Source of the DNA: G963720515 sp963720515
GTDB lineage: Bacteria; Actinomycetota; Thermoleophilia; Gaiellales; Gaiellaceae
DNA: 64,000 nucleotides
Assembly: GCA_963720515.1 (NCBI GenBank)
Contig: OY970397.1
Coordinates: forward strand, 1,488,001-1,552,000
Direction: 5' to 3'
Shown here: piece by piece, positions 35,583-43,130 of the stretch
How positions within the stretch are numbered: the stretch's first letter is position 1
Layout: each line of letters starts with the position of its first letter
Translations under genes and position numbers: made by a program
The notes under the pieces: generated by a model
Told to the model about the DNA's origin: nothing
The model's database searches: none
Seen by the model: the letters and a program-made list of their open reading frames with translations, nothing else

Positions 35583-37748
35583 GTGACCCGGACGCGCTGC
35601 GGCGTTTTCAAGCGTCTTTTCGTCGCCGCGGGCGCCCTCGCGGGACTCCTCGCGCTCGTCGCGCCGGCCTCCGCGCAGGCGACGCACGTCCCGGCCTGGT
35701 CGGTGAACGGCTCCGTCTCGGACGTCGTCCGCCTCGCGCCGCATCGCCTGCTCGTCGCGGGGAGCTTCACGCGCGTTGGCCGCTCGACGGGCGCGGCGGC
35801 GCTCCTGCGCCGGGACACCGGCCGCGTCCTCCCGTTCCCGGTCTTCGAGGGCGGCCCCGTCCGCACGTATGCCTCCGACGGGACGGGCGGCTGGTTCGTC
35901 GGCGGCGACTTCCGCACGGCGGGCGGCACTCCGCGGGAGGGGCTCGCCCACGTGCTGGCCGACGGGACGCTCGACCCGGCCTTCACCCACGAGTTCCGCA
36001 AGATCGAGGGCACGCGGGCACACCAGGGGAGCGTGCGCGCGCTCGCGGTCGCCGATGGACGTGTCTTCGTGGGCGGCGCCTTCGACCAGGTGGACGGCAC
36101 GACCCGCACGAGCCTCGCCGCGTTCGAACTGGCCGACGGGAGCCTCGCGTCCTGGGATCCCGCGCCGACGTCCGGTTCGGAGACGCGCGTGAACGCCCTC
36201 GCGGTGGACGGCTCGACCGTCTTCGTCGGCGGCTGGTTCGACCAGATCGCCGGCGCGTCGCGAAACGGGGTCGCCGCCCTCGACACGACGACGGGCGCGG
36301 CTTCCCCGTGGGATCCGAACGCCGCGAACGTGGCGGCGATCCTCGTGGACGCCGGAACCGTCTACCTCGCCGGCCTCTTCGACCAGGTCGGCGGGCAGCC
36401 GCGCAGCTACCTCGCCGCGGTGGACGAGATCTCGGGCGAGCCGACCGCCTGGAACCCGGGCGCGCCTGCACCGGTGCACGCGCTCGCCATCGACGCCTCG
36501 ACCGTCTTCGCGGGCCTCGGGAACACCGGGAACGACGAGGGCCACGCGGGCCCGTCGATCTACGCCTACTCGCGCGCGGGGTCGGGCGCCGTGACGTGGG
36601 TCCGCAACTCGACCGGCGACGTCGAGGCCCTGACGGCCGACGCGGGCGTGCTCTACGTCGCCGGGAGCTTCGAGCACCTCGCCGGCGCGGCCCGCTCGCG
36701 GCTCGGCGCGCTCGAGACCGCGACCGGCGTTGTCGCGCCCTGGAACCCGGATCCGGCCGTCTTCGACTCGTTCGACTTCCCGTTCACCGGGCTCAACGCG
36801 CTCGCCGCGGCGCCCGAGGGGATCCTCGCGGGCGGCGACTTCTCGTTCCTCCGCGGCGTGCGGCGGACCGGGCTCGCGGTCGTCGACCCCGCCACCGGCG
36901 CGGTCGCGCCGTGGAACGGGTGGCTGAACGGCCGCGTCGGTGCGCTCGCCCGCTCGCACGGGCGCGTGTACCTGGTCGGCTCGTTCACGCGCATCCGCGG
37001 CGCCGCGAGGAACGGCGCCGCAGCGCTCGACTCCCGACTGCGCCTCCTCGGCTGGAAGCCGCCCAGGCTCGCCGCCGGGCCCGCCGACGACGTCACCGTC
37101 TTCGACCGCAAGGTCGTCCTCACCGGCGCGTTCAACTGGGTCGGGCGCACTCACCGGCACGGGTCGATCGCGGCCTTCGACCGCGTCCACGGGCGCCTCA
37201 TCGACTGGGGACCGCCGCGGATCTTCGGCACCGGCATGCAGCTCGTCGGGACGCGGCGGGCGCACGTGTACGCGATCCTCGACGGCGAGCCCTTCACCGT
37301 CGTGCTGCTGAACCGAAGAACCGGGCGGATCGAACGCCGCCTCGTCCACCACGACGGCGACGTCTACGGCGCCGCCCTCCGCGGCCGGACGCTCTACCTC
37401 GGCGGGGCCTTCGTGAGCGTCGCCGGCCAGCCTCGCAACGGGCTGGCCGCGGTGGATGCGGTGACGGGACGCCTCCTGCCCTGGCGGCAGGACGCCGACG
37501 AGTCCGTCTTCTCCGTCGCCCTCGACGGCGGCACGCTCTTCGCGGGCGGGCAGTTCGCCCACGTCGGCAACGAGCTCAGGGCCGGCCTCGCCGCGCTCGA
37601 CCCCGGCACGGCGGCCGTCCGTCCGTGGAGCCCGTTCGCGGTCGGCTTCAACGGCTCGCTCCAGCGCACGGGCGCGGGGCTCGCGGTGCGCGGCGACCTC
37701 TACGCGTGGGGGACCTCGCATTGGCCGTACTTCGCCTTCGTGGGCTGA
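35583..37748 (+). CDS. secreted beta-propeller protein (DUF5122/Kelch-like repeats)
   Basis: The 721-residue product (GTG start) has a signal peptide ending APASAQA near residue 33. It then has about a dozen repeats of the form LLVAGSFTRVGRSTGAAALL, FVGGAFDQVDGTTRTSLAAF and YLAGLFDQVGGQPRSYLAAV, with A-x-W-(D/N)-P between blades. These are the repeating units of a delta-60/DUF5122-type beta-propeller. No catalytic residues are visible; a binding or surface role is likely. The gene ends 16 bases before tRNA-Sec. Confidence 0.82.
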   Translation: MTRTRCGVFKRLFVAAGALAGLLALVAPASAQATHVPAWSVNGSVSDVVRLAPHRLLVAGSFTRVGRSTGAAALLRRDTGRVLPFPVFEGGPVRTYASDGTGGWFVGGDFRTAGGTPREGLAHVLADGTLDPAFTHEFRKIEGTRAHQGSVRALAVADGRVFVGGAFDQVDGTTRTSLAAFELADGSLASWDPAPTSGSETRVNALAVDGSTVFVGGWFDQIAGASRNGVAALDTTTGAASPWDPNAANVAAILVDAGTVYLAGLFDQVGGQPRSYLAAVDEISGEPTAWNPGAPAPVHALAIDASTVFAGLGNTGNDEGHAGPSIYAYSRAGSGAVTWVRNSTGDVEALTADAGVLYVAGSFEHLAGAARSRLGALETATGVVAPWNPDPAVFDSFDFPFTGLNALAAAPEGILAGGDFSFLRGVRRTGLAVVDPATGAVAPWNGWLNGRVGALARSHGRVYLVGSFTRIRGAARNGAAALDSRLRLLGWKPPRLAAGPADDVTVFDRKVVLTGAFNWVGRTHRHGSIAAFDRVHGRLIDWGPPRIFGTGMQLVGTRRAHVYAILDGEPFTVVLLNRRTGRIERRLVHHDGDVYGAALRGRTLYLGGAFVSVAGQPRNGLAAVDAVTGRLLPWRQDADESVFSVALDGGTLFAGGQFAHVGNELRAGLAALDPGTAAVRPWSPFAVGFNGSLQRTGAGLAVRGDLYAWGTSHWPYFAFVG

Positions 37749-37764
37749 GCTAGGGTCCCGCCCG

Positions 37765-37856
37765 GAGCGGCACGGGCCTGGTGGCCCAGCCGGTCTTCAA
37801 AACCGGTGAGGCGGCGCAACCCGTCGCTGGCTCGGTTCGACTCCGGGGCCGCTCCG
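37765..37856 (+). tRNA. selC: selenocysteine tRNA (anticodon UCA)
   Basis: The sequence starts GGAGCGGC and ends GCCGCTCC plus a discriminator G, giving an 8-bp acceptor stem with a 5-bp T stem, the bacterial tRNA-Sec arrangement. The anticodon stem CCGGT/ACCGG encloses a CTTCAAA-type loop with UCA (near 37798-37800), which reads UGA. A long variable arm (GCGGCG...CGTCGC) is present. CCA is not encoded. It would be charged with serine and converted by SelA. Located 4.3 kb downstream of selB. Confidence 0.93.
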
Positions 37857-37870
37857 CTTCGCACGTGAGA

Positions 37871-37904
37871 CGCACAAAGGAGGGCCCCAACGTGCGGGCC
37901 CTCC
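37871..37904 (-). terminator. hairpin terminator downstream of the ABM-domain gene (possibly bidirectional)
   Basis: GGAGGGCCC (37879-37887) and GGGCCCTCC (37896-37904) form a perfect 9-bp stem with an 8-base loop. On the minus strand it is followed by TTTGTGC, and it lies 26 bases after the end of the ABM-domain gene. It could also end the selC transcript on the plus strand. Confidence 0.65.
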
Positions 37905-37929
37905 CGGGTGCTGCTCCTGACGGGCGTGC

Positions 37930-38241
37930 CTAGACGCTCGTCAAGCCGTTCTTGTGCGCCACGACCTTGCCGCTCGAGATCTTCGGAGCGTTGGGGAACG
38001 CAGTCTCGAGCTTCTCGTCGCGGACCCACGTGGAGGCGACCTTCGTCGACTCGTCGGCCTGCGCGGCGGTCTCGTAGAGACCGAGCGAGCTGAGGATGCC
38101 GTTCTCGCCCTCGATGAGGTAGTAGCCCTTGAAGCCGTCCATCTTGCTCAGCTTCGGGACGAGGGTCTCGTTCACCTTGTCGGTGAGCTCGACCGTGCGG
38201 CTCGGGTCCACACCGTCGTAGCGGCGAATGGTCACATGCAT
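37930..38241 (-). CDS. small ABM-like (dimeric ferredoxin-fold) protein
   Basis: The 103-residue protein (MHVTIRRYDGVDPSRTVELT) has the alternating strand-helix pattern and FKGYYLIEGENGILSSLGLYE segment of antibiotic-biosynthesis-monooxygenase-like ferredoxin folds, which usually dimerise. Members range from haem-degrading enzymes to proteins of no known activity. No catalytic residue can be pointed to. Gene stands alone between selC and a divergent cupin gene. The divergent gap 38242-38511 holds no gene I can support. Confidence 0.65.
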   Translation of the reverse strand: MHVTIRRYDGVDPSRTVELTDKVNETLVPKLSKMDGFKGYYLIEGENGILSSLGLYETAAQADESTKVASTWVRDEKLETAFPNAPKISSGKVVAHKNGLTSV

Positions 38242-38511
38242 GGTGAGTGCTCCTTCGTTCGTCTCACAGGGCAGGAACGTCCGGACGGACGCCTGCTGCG
38301 CTCAAAGGCCAGGGTGCGAAAGACGAAGAGGAAGGTGCTGAGAGCCTCGGCGGCTTCAACGCTAGAGCCAGACGCGCTGTGTCCAACGTAGCAGCGATTC
38401 CTAGGCGCCGCACGATTTCGGCCGCCCGACGCTCGCGCGTTGACTCCGCTGGGCGCCGACGAGGACGTCGTGGAACGACAAGCTCCCAGACTGACCAGGC
38501 ATAGTCAGGGC

Positions 38512-39069
38512 GTGGTTCCCGAGGCCGCACTCGAGCAGACCGAGCATGGGCTCGCGCCGAGCGGCCCCGGCTGGTTCGTGCTGAATGCGCGCGACGCGCG
38601 CTGGCGCCACCGCCCCGGACGCGGCGACCGCGTCGCGTTCACGGGCGAGACCGACGATGAGGTCGAGCACTTCCCGCAGGTCGGTGTGAACCTCTTCGTG
38701 CTCGGCCCCGGCGAGCCGATCGGCATCTACCACTGGGAGGCCGACCAGGAGGAATTCCTCGTGCTCTACGGGGAGGCGCTCCTCCTCGTCGAGGAGGAGG
38801 AGCGGCCGCTCCGGGCCTGGGACTTCGTGCATTTCCCGCCGGGGACGAAGCACATGATCCTCGGGGCGGGCGACGGCCCGTGCGGCGTCCTCGCGATCGG
38901 CGCGCGGGAGCACCAGCCGGGCGAGGGCTGGGGCGGCTATCCCGTCAGCGAGCTCGCGCTGCGCCACAGCGCCGGGGTCGAGGAGGAGACGCCCGACGCC
39001 GAGGTGGCCTACGCGCGCTTCCCGGATCCGGCGCCGACGCGCTACCGCGACGGCTGGCTCCCCGGGTAG
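38512..39069 (+). CDS. cupin-domain protein, paralog of 33729-34259
   Basis: The 185-residue protein is placed at GTG 38512 (VVPEAALEQTEHGLAP), because this matches the start of its paralog; the frame is open to 38440. It has the cupin motifs GIYHWEADQEEFLVLYGEALLL and WDFVHFPPGTKHMILGAG, and shares the tail PVSELALRHSAGVEEETPDA with the paralog. The two genes are 4 kb apart and probably arose by duplication. No known substrate. The amidase gene starts 4 bases after its stop. Confidence 0.75.
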   Translation: MVPEAALEQTEHGLAPSGPGWFVLNARDARWRHRPGRGDRVAFTGETDDEVEHFPQVGVNLFVLGPGEPIGIYHWEADQEEFLVLYGEALLLVEEEERPLRAWDFVHFPPGTKHMILGAGDGPCGVLAIGAREHQPGEGWGGYPVSELALRHSAGVEEETPDAEVAYARFPDPAPTRYRDGWLPG

Positions 39070-39073
39070 CCTC

Positions 39074-39712
39074 GTGCCGTTCCTCGCCGCAACGCCCCCG
39101 CCGCTCATCTGCCTCGACCCCGGGCACGGAAGCCACGCGGGCGGGACCGAGGCCGTCGGCCCCGGCTCGAGCATCCGCAAGCCGCGTGACCTGGCCGGCG
39201 CGCCGGGCGAGGCGGCCGTCGTGCTCCAGCTCGGCCTGAAGACGCGGGCGATCCTGCTGAAGCGGGGGCTGCGCGTGGCCATGACGCGCACGGGCCCCGA
39301 GTTCACGCTCGGCGCGGGCGGCAACATCGACCGCGCGCGCTTCTGCAACGTGCGGCATGCCGGGCTCATGCTCCGCATCCACGCCGACGGCTCGACGAAC
39401 GCGTCCGTCCACGGGGTCTCGACGCTGTATCCGACCTGGCACCGCGGCTGGACCGACGACATCCTCCCCGCGTCGCGGACCGCCGCGGGGATCGTCCACC
39501 GCGCGGTGATCCGGGCCACCGGCGCGGCCGACCGCGGGCTCGTCCGCCGCTCCGACCTCACGGGCTTCAACTGGGCGAACGTCCCGGTCTGCCTGGTCGA
39601 GACCGGCTTCATGTCGAACCCGGCCGAGCGGCGCAAGCTCCAGTCGTCCCGCTACCAGTGGCGCGTCGCCCGCGGCCTCGCGAACGGCGCGCAGGCCTTC
39701 CTGAGCCGTTAG
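39074..39712 (+). CDS. N-acetylmuramoyl-L-alanine amidase (Amidase_3)
   Basis: The 212-residue protein (GTG start) has zinc-ligand motifs of the Amidase_3 family: LDPGHGSHAGGTEA (His), LRIHADGS (His in IHAD) and the catalytic Glu in VCLVETGFMSNPAE. A glutamate ligand between the first two can be expected in GAPGEAAVVL. It should cleave the amide bond between muramic acid and the stem peptide. A full signal peptide is not obvious (VPFLAATPPP), so cellular location is uncertain. Confidence 0.85.
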   Translation: MPFLAATPPPLICLDPGHGSHAGGTEAVGPGSSIRKPRDLAGAPGEAAVVLQLGLKTRAILLKRGLRVAMTRTGPEFTLGAGGNIDRARFCNVRHAGLMLRIHADGSTNASVHGVSTLYPTWHRGWTDDILPASRTAAGIVHRAVIRATGAADRGLVRRSDLTGFNWANVPVCLVETGFMSNPAERRKLQSSRYQWRVARGLANGAQAFLSR

Positions 39713-40152
39713 CCCTGCGCCTCGAGGAGTTCCTTGAGACGGACCATGTCCTCCTCGAGCTGCTTCTGGGCGTGGCCCGTGACGACCCCGGACATGAGGC
39801 GCGCGAGGGCGCTCTTGTAGTCCGTGTCGATGCGCGTCGTGAGGAGCGTCGCACCGTCTCGCTCCTCGAGCGTCTGCGTGACGCGCGACTCGAACGCGCT
39901 CGCCACGAGATCGATGGCGAGCTTCGCGCCGGGCTCGAACTCGACGATCTCGACCTCGATCTCGAACCGCTGTCCGTGATCCTCGAACACGTCGTCGAAG
40001 CGGGTGCCGAGCCCGGGCGGGCCGTCCGTGACCTGCTTCGACTCCTTGAGCGCGGCCATCCAGCGCATGCGGCGCTCCGGCGCGACGAGCTGCGGGAAGA
40101 TCTGCGCCGCCGGCCGGTCGATCTCGATCGCGAACTCGTTCACGTACGCCAT
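39709..40152 (-). CDS. SRPBCC/START-like ligand-binding protein
   Basis: The 147-residue protein begins MAYVNEFAIEIDRPAAQIFP and has the helix-grip pattern of the SRPBCC superfamily: a strand followed by a helix with RMRWMAALKES, then several antiparallel strands (EIEVEIVEFEPGAKLAIDLV) and a long C-terminal helix. Such proteins bind hydrophobic ligands; the ligand is unknown. It overlaps the neighbouring small membrane protein by ATGA. Convergent with the amidase gene, with stops overlapping. Confidence 0.75.
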   Translation of the reverse strand: MAYVNEFAIEIDRPAAQIFPQLVAPERRMRWMAALKESKQVTDGPPGLGTRFDDVFEDHGQRFEIEVEIVEFEPGAKLAIDLVASAFESRVTQTLEERDGATLLTTRIDTDYKSALARLMSGVVTGHAQKQLEEDMVRLKELLEAQG

Positions 40153-40484
40153 CAGGCAGGCTCTTCGTCGTCGCCCTCGCCGGCGCGGCGCATGTCGTCG
40201 GCGGTGGCGCGGCCCGCCTCGTGGACGCGGCGGCGAGCCTCGTCCACGTCGGGCTCGGGCGCCTCCTCGACGATCGTCTCGGCGCCCATGCCGGCCGCCT
40301 GGAACTCGTCCTCGTGCTCGGCCGCCTCGCGCGCCTCGGCGAGCTTGCGGCGGAGCTCCTCTGTGCGCGGGTCGGGCTCGGTCTCTGGCGCGGGCTGCGC
40401 GTGACGCCGGCGCAGGAGGACCGCGCCGACCGCGCCCGCGATCGCCCCTCCGATGAGTGTCGCCTTCTTTCTCACACCCGGCAC
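40152..40484 (-). CDS. small membrane-anchored acidic protein
   Basis: The 110-residue product starts MPGVRKKATLIGGAIAGAVG with one N-terminal transmembrane helix followed by basic residues (LLRRRHAQ) and then a charged, probably coiled or disordered region rich in Glu and Ala (RRKLAEAREAAEHEDEF). No domain recognised. It overlaps the SRPBCC gene by 4 bases and so is likely co-translated with it. Divergent from the rpsF operon. Confidence 0.6.
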   Translation of the reverse strand: MPGVRKKATLIGGAIAGAVGAVLLRRRHAQPAPETEPDPRTEELRRKLAEAREAAEHEDEFQAAGMGAETIVEEAPEPDVDEARRRVHEAGRATADDMRRAGEGDDEEPA

Positions 40485-40527
40485 TCTTCCACGCAGAAGA
40501 GGCGCGGGGCAACCGGAGGCGTGCAGC

Positions 40528-40581
40528 TATACTCGCCCGAGCTTCCTGCCTCGCCGGGCGCCGTGCCACCCGGAACGGCGC
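40528..40581 (+). promoter_or_regulatory. promoter -10 and candidate S6:S18 leader hairpin of the rpsF operon
   Basis: TATACT at 40528-40533 is an excellent -10 hexamer; no good -35 is visible. Downstream, GCGCCGT (40558-40564) pairs exactly with ACGGCGC (40575-40581) around the loop GCCACCCGGA, which contains CCG. In many bacteria the bS6:bS18 complex represses its own operon through a hairpin exposing CCG in the rpsF leader. The match is by position and motif only. Confidence 0.5.
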
Positions 40582-40626
40582 GACGGGCGGGGCCGCTAGA
40601 CCAGAGGAAGAGAGGAGGACCGGGAG

Positions 40627-41166
40627 CTGAACGCTTACGAGATCATGTTGATGCTCGATCCCGAGCTGGCCGAAGAGCGCCAGTCGGAGATCGTCACCCG
40701 TGCGCGCGAGCTGGTGGAGCGCGACGGCGGCGTGTGGCGCGGCCAGGAGTCTTGGGGCCGCCGCAGGCTCGCCTACGAGATCGACAAGAAGAACGACGCG
40801 CACTACCACCTGGTGCATTTCGACTGCGAGCCGGCGACGCTCGACGAGCTGACCCGCGTCCTCAAGATCACGGACGGCTCCATGCGCCACATGGCGGTCC
40901 GGCGCCACGCGAGGTGGGCACTCGCCGGCACCACCCGCCCGCCCGCGCCCGACCCCGTGCCCGAGGCGGCGCCCGAGCCCGCGGCCCAGGCGGCTCTGGA
41001 GCCCGAGGTCTCCGCCGAGCCCGAGGCACCGGCGACCGAGCCGGAGCCCGTGGCCGCCGCCGAGGCCGAGGCACCCGCAGCCGAGCCCGAGCCCGAGGCC
41101 GCCGCAGAGCGCGAGCCCGCAGCCGAGGCCGAGCCCGAACCCGAGACCCGGCCCGCCACCGAATAG
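40627..41166 (+). CDS. rpsF: ribosomal protein bS6 with long acidic tail, CTG start
   Basis: The S6 domain (about residues 1-97) begins NAYEIMLMLDPELAEER, and the ribosome-binding site GAGAGGAGG sits 8 bases before CTG 40627. The first ATG (40645) falls inside the first beta-strand and would remove essential residues, so CTG is the likely start. After the domain the protein continues for about 80 residues made of Ala, Glu and Pro (EAAPEPAAQAALEPEVSAEP and so on), a tail not found in most bS6 proteins. It leads the rpsF-ssb-rpsR-rplI-dnaB operon. Confidence 0.88.
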   Translation: MNAYEIMLMLDPELAEERQSEIVTRARELVERDGGVWRGQESWGRRRLAYEIDKKNDAHYHLVHFDCEPATLDELTRVLKITDGSMRHMAVRRHARWALAGTTRPPAPDPVPEAAPEPAAQAALEPEVSAEPEAPATEPEPVAAAEAEAPAAEPEPEAAAEREPAAEAEPEPETRPATE

Positions 41167-41188
41167 ACATCGCGAGGAGGATTCAGCA

Positions 41189-41632
41189 ATGGCAGGCGAC
41201 ATCAACCGCGTCACGCTCGTAGGACGGCTCACCCGCGATCCGGAGCTTCGGCATCTGCCGTCCGGCTCGCCCGTGCTCCAGCTCGGCCTGGCGGTGAACG
41301 GCCGCCAGAAGGACGAGGCCGGCAACTGGACCGACAAGCCGAACTTCTTCGACGTGAAGGTGTTCGGAAACCAGGCGGAGATGCTGAGCATGCATCTCGC
41401 CAAGGGACGCCGCGTCGGGATCGACGGGCGGCTTGACTGGTCGTCGTGGGAGGCCCAGGACGGGTCGAAGCGCTCGAAGGTCGAGGTCGTCGCGTTCCAG
41501 GTGCAGTTCCTCGACAGCAAGGGCGGCGAAGGCGAGGGCGGCGCGCAGCGCGAGTACGTCCCCGCGGGCGACGTGGCGGCGAACCAGTCCGACTTCAACC
41601 CGGCCGGCGCCGACGACGACATCCCGTTCTAG
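41189..41632 (+). CDS. ssb: single-stranded DNA-binding protein
   Basis: The 147-residue protein has the OB-fold (MAGDINRVTLVGRLTRDPEL to about residue 110), a short glycine/acidic linker, and the conserved acidic C-terminal tip DDDIPF that binds partner proteins such as DNA repair and replication factors. It coats single-stranded DNA. Its position between rpsF and rpsR is the common bacterial arrangement. Confidence 0.95.
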   Translation: MAGDINRVTLVGRLTRDPELRHLPSGSPVLQLGLAVNGRQKDEAGNWTDKPNFFDVKVFGNQAEMLSMHLAKGRRVGIDGRLDWSSWEAQDGSKRSKVEVVAFQVQFLDSKGGEGEGGAQREYVPAGDVAANQSDFNPAGADDDIPF

Positions 41633-41652
41633 CGAAGGAGCAAAGAGACCAC

Positions 41653-41925
41653 ATGGCACCGAAGGGAAAGCAGCAGCAGGGGTCGCGCAGGCGGCCGCCG
41701 CAGGGCGGGCCGGGAGGTCGGCGCAAGAGCTGCTACTTCTGCAAGGACAAGATCGAGCAGGTCGACTACAAGAACTACGGCCAGCTCCGGCGTTACATCT
41801 CGGAGAAGGGCAAGATCCGCTCCCGGCGGATGACGGGCGCGTGCCGCCGGCACCAGGAGCAGATCGCGGTGGCGGTGAAGCGGGCGCGCGAGATGGCCCT
41901 CCTCCCGTACGTGGACAACAAGTAG
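41653..41925 (+). CDS. rpsR: ribosomal protein bS18, zinc-binding (C+) form
   Basis: The 90-residue protein carries the S18 core (KNYGQLRRYISEKGKIRSRR) and the zinc motif of C+ variants: Cys-x2-Cys in SCYFCKDK and Cys-x2-His-type residues in GACRRHQ. It has a basic disordered N-terminus (MAPKGKQQQGSRRRPP). In the 30S platform it pairs with bS6. Actinobacteria often also carry a zinc-free C- copy used under zinc shortage; none is seen here. Confidence 0.95.
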   Translation: MAPKGKQQQGSRRRPPQGGPGGRRKSCYFCKDKIEQVDYKNYGQLRRYISEKGKIRSRRMTGACRRHQEQIAVAVKRAREMALLPYVDNK

Positions 41926-41928
41926 CCG

Positions 41929-42768
41929 ATGGACGTCATCCTCCTGAAGGACGTGGAGCAGGTCGGCCTGCGCGGCGACGTCGTGAACGTCGCCCGCGGG
42001 TTCATGCGGAACTACCTCGAGCCACGCGGGCTCGCCGAGCGCGCGACGCCCGCGAAGGTGGCCGAGCTCGCGAAGCGCGACACGCTGCGGGCGCGGCACG
42101 AGGCAGCGACCGCCGACCAGGCCCAGGAGGTCGCCGCGGCCCTCGCGACCACCGTGCTCCGCTTCGAGCGGAACGCGGGCACGCGCGGGCGGCTGTTCGG
42201 CTCCGTGACCTCGACCGACATCGCGGATGAGCTCTGGCGCACGAAGAAGATCCGCGTGGACCGGCGCAAGATCGAACTGGACGGGACGATCAAGCGCCTC
42301 GGCACGCACGTCGTCCCGATCTCGATCTTCGAGGACGTCCGCGCCGAGGTGCAGACGCAGGTCGTCCCGGAGGGCGGCGAGCTTCCGTCCGAGGACGAGA
42401 TCGCGGCCTGGGAGGCGGAGGAGCGCGCCGAGGCCGCCGAGGCCGCGGGCGAGGACGAGGAGCACGACGAGGCCGAGGCGCAGATCGCCGCCGCGATCGC
42501 CGAGGAGGAGGCCGCGGAAGCCGCGAAAGCCGCCGAGGCGGAGGAGGAGCCCGCGGAGCCCGAGTCTTCCGCCGAGGAGCAGCTCGAGTCTCAGACCGAC
42601 CAGGCGTGGGACCAGCACGAGACTCCGGCCGAGGCGCCGCCCGCCGAGCCGGCGGAGCCCGCCGAGGGGACGCCGGCCGAGCCGGTGGAGCCTGCCGAGG
42701 AGACGCCGGCCGAGCTCGAGCCGGAGTCCGGCGCGGACCCGGAGGCGCACGAGGAGCCCGAGGGCTAG
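41929..42768 (+). CDS. rplI: ribosomal protein bL9 with ~130-residue acidic tail
   Basis: Residues 1-150 are a full bL9: N-domain MDVILLKDVEQVGLRGDVVN, GFMRNYLEPRGLAERAT, the long central helix, and the C-domain GRLFGSVTSTDIADEL to HVVPISIFEDV. About 130 further residues are rich in Glu, Ala and Pro (EEERAEAAEAAGEDEEHDEA, PAEPAEPAEGTPAEP). A normal bL9 is about 150 residues, so this is a large C-terminal extension, parallel in composition to that of bS6 in the same operon. It starts 3 bases after rpsR. Confidence 0.9.
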   Translation: MDVILLKDVEQVGLRGDVVNVARGFMRNYLEPRGLAERATPAKVAELAKRDTLRARHEAATADQAQEVAAALATTVLRFERNAGTRGRLFGSVTSTDIADELWRTKKIRVDRRKIELDGTIKRLGTHVVPISIFEDVRAEVQTQVVPEGGELPSEDEIAAWEAEERAEAAEAAGEDEEHDEAEAQIAAAIAEEEAAEAAKAAEAEEEPAEPESSAEEQLESQTDQAWDQHETPAEAPPAEPAEPAEGTPAEPVEPAEETPAELEPESGADPEAHEEPEG

Positions 42769-43130
42769 GAGCCCCTGGCGGTACACGCCTGAGCCGTCCG
42801 GCCACGCTGGACGGCGCGAGGACGGCGTCCTCGGTCGCGCCCGTACCTCTGGTACGAACGCGAGTCTGCGTCCTTGCCTCGCACCACCCATCGCACCCGG
42901 ACGACGAGGCGCGTAGCGCCAAGCCCTCCTAGTTCTCCACCGCGCCCGCCCGAACCTGTGGGCAGGGTGTGGGCGAAGCCCAACGCTTTCCCGCTCAGAG
43001 CGGGAAACCCCTCCACACGGGTGGTTGGCGACCCTCGCCACCGTCCGGCCGTACTGGGAACATGTGTTCCAGAATGGCTGCAAATCGGCGAATCCAGCCT
43101 GTGGATGACGCAATCCACGGATTACGTGAC
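42769..43130. other. gap before dnaB with several perfect palindromes
   Basis: This 362-base gap has no supported gene. It holds hairpins GCCGTCC/GGACGGC near 42791-42814, GAGGAC-GGC-GTCCTC near 42821, TTTCCCGCT-CAG-AGCGGGAAA at 42988-43008, and GGAACA-TG-TGTTCC near 43059. GTGGAT-GACGCA-ATCCAC at 43101-43118 is only 12 bases from dnaB. The early ones may terminate the rpsF operon. The last contains TGTGGATGA, one mismatch from a DnaA box, but this is isolated and weak. A separate promoter for dnaB in this stretch is likely. Confidence 0.45.

Noticed and set aside
38264..38530. 88-residue reverse frame in the divergent gap between the ABM and cupin genes
   Set aside because: No ribosome-binding site and no recognisable pattern, and it overlaps the cupin start; composition fits a shadow frame.
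43100..43112. DnaA box and possible origin near dnaB
   Set aside because: Only one 8/9 match (TGTGGATGA) was found, without AT-rich unwinding sequence or a cluster of boxes, and dnaA is not in the window.
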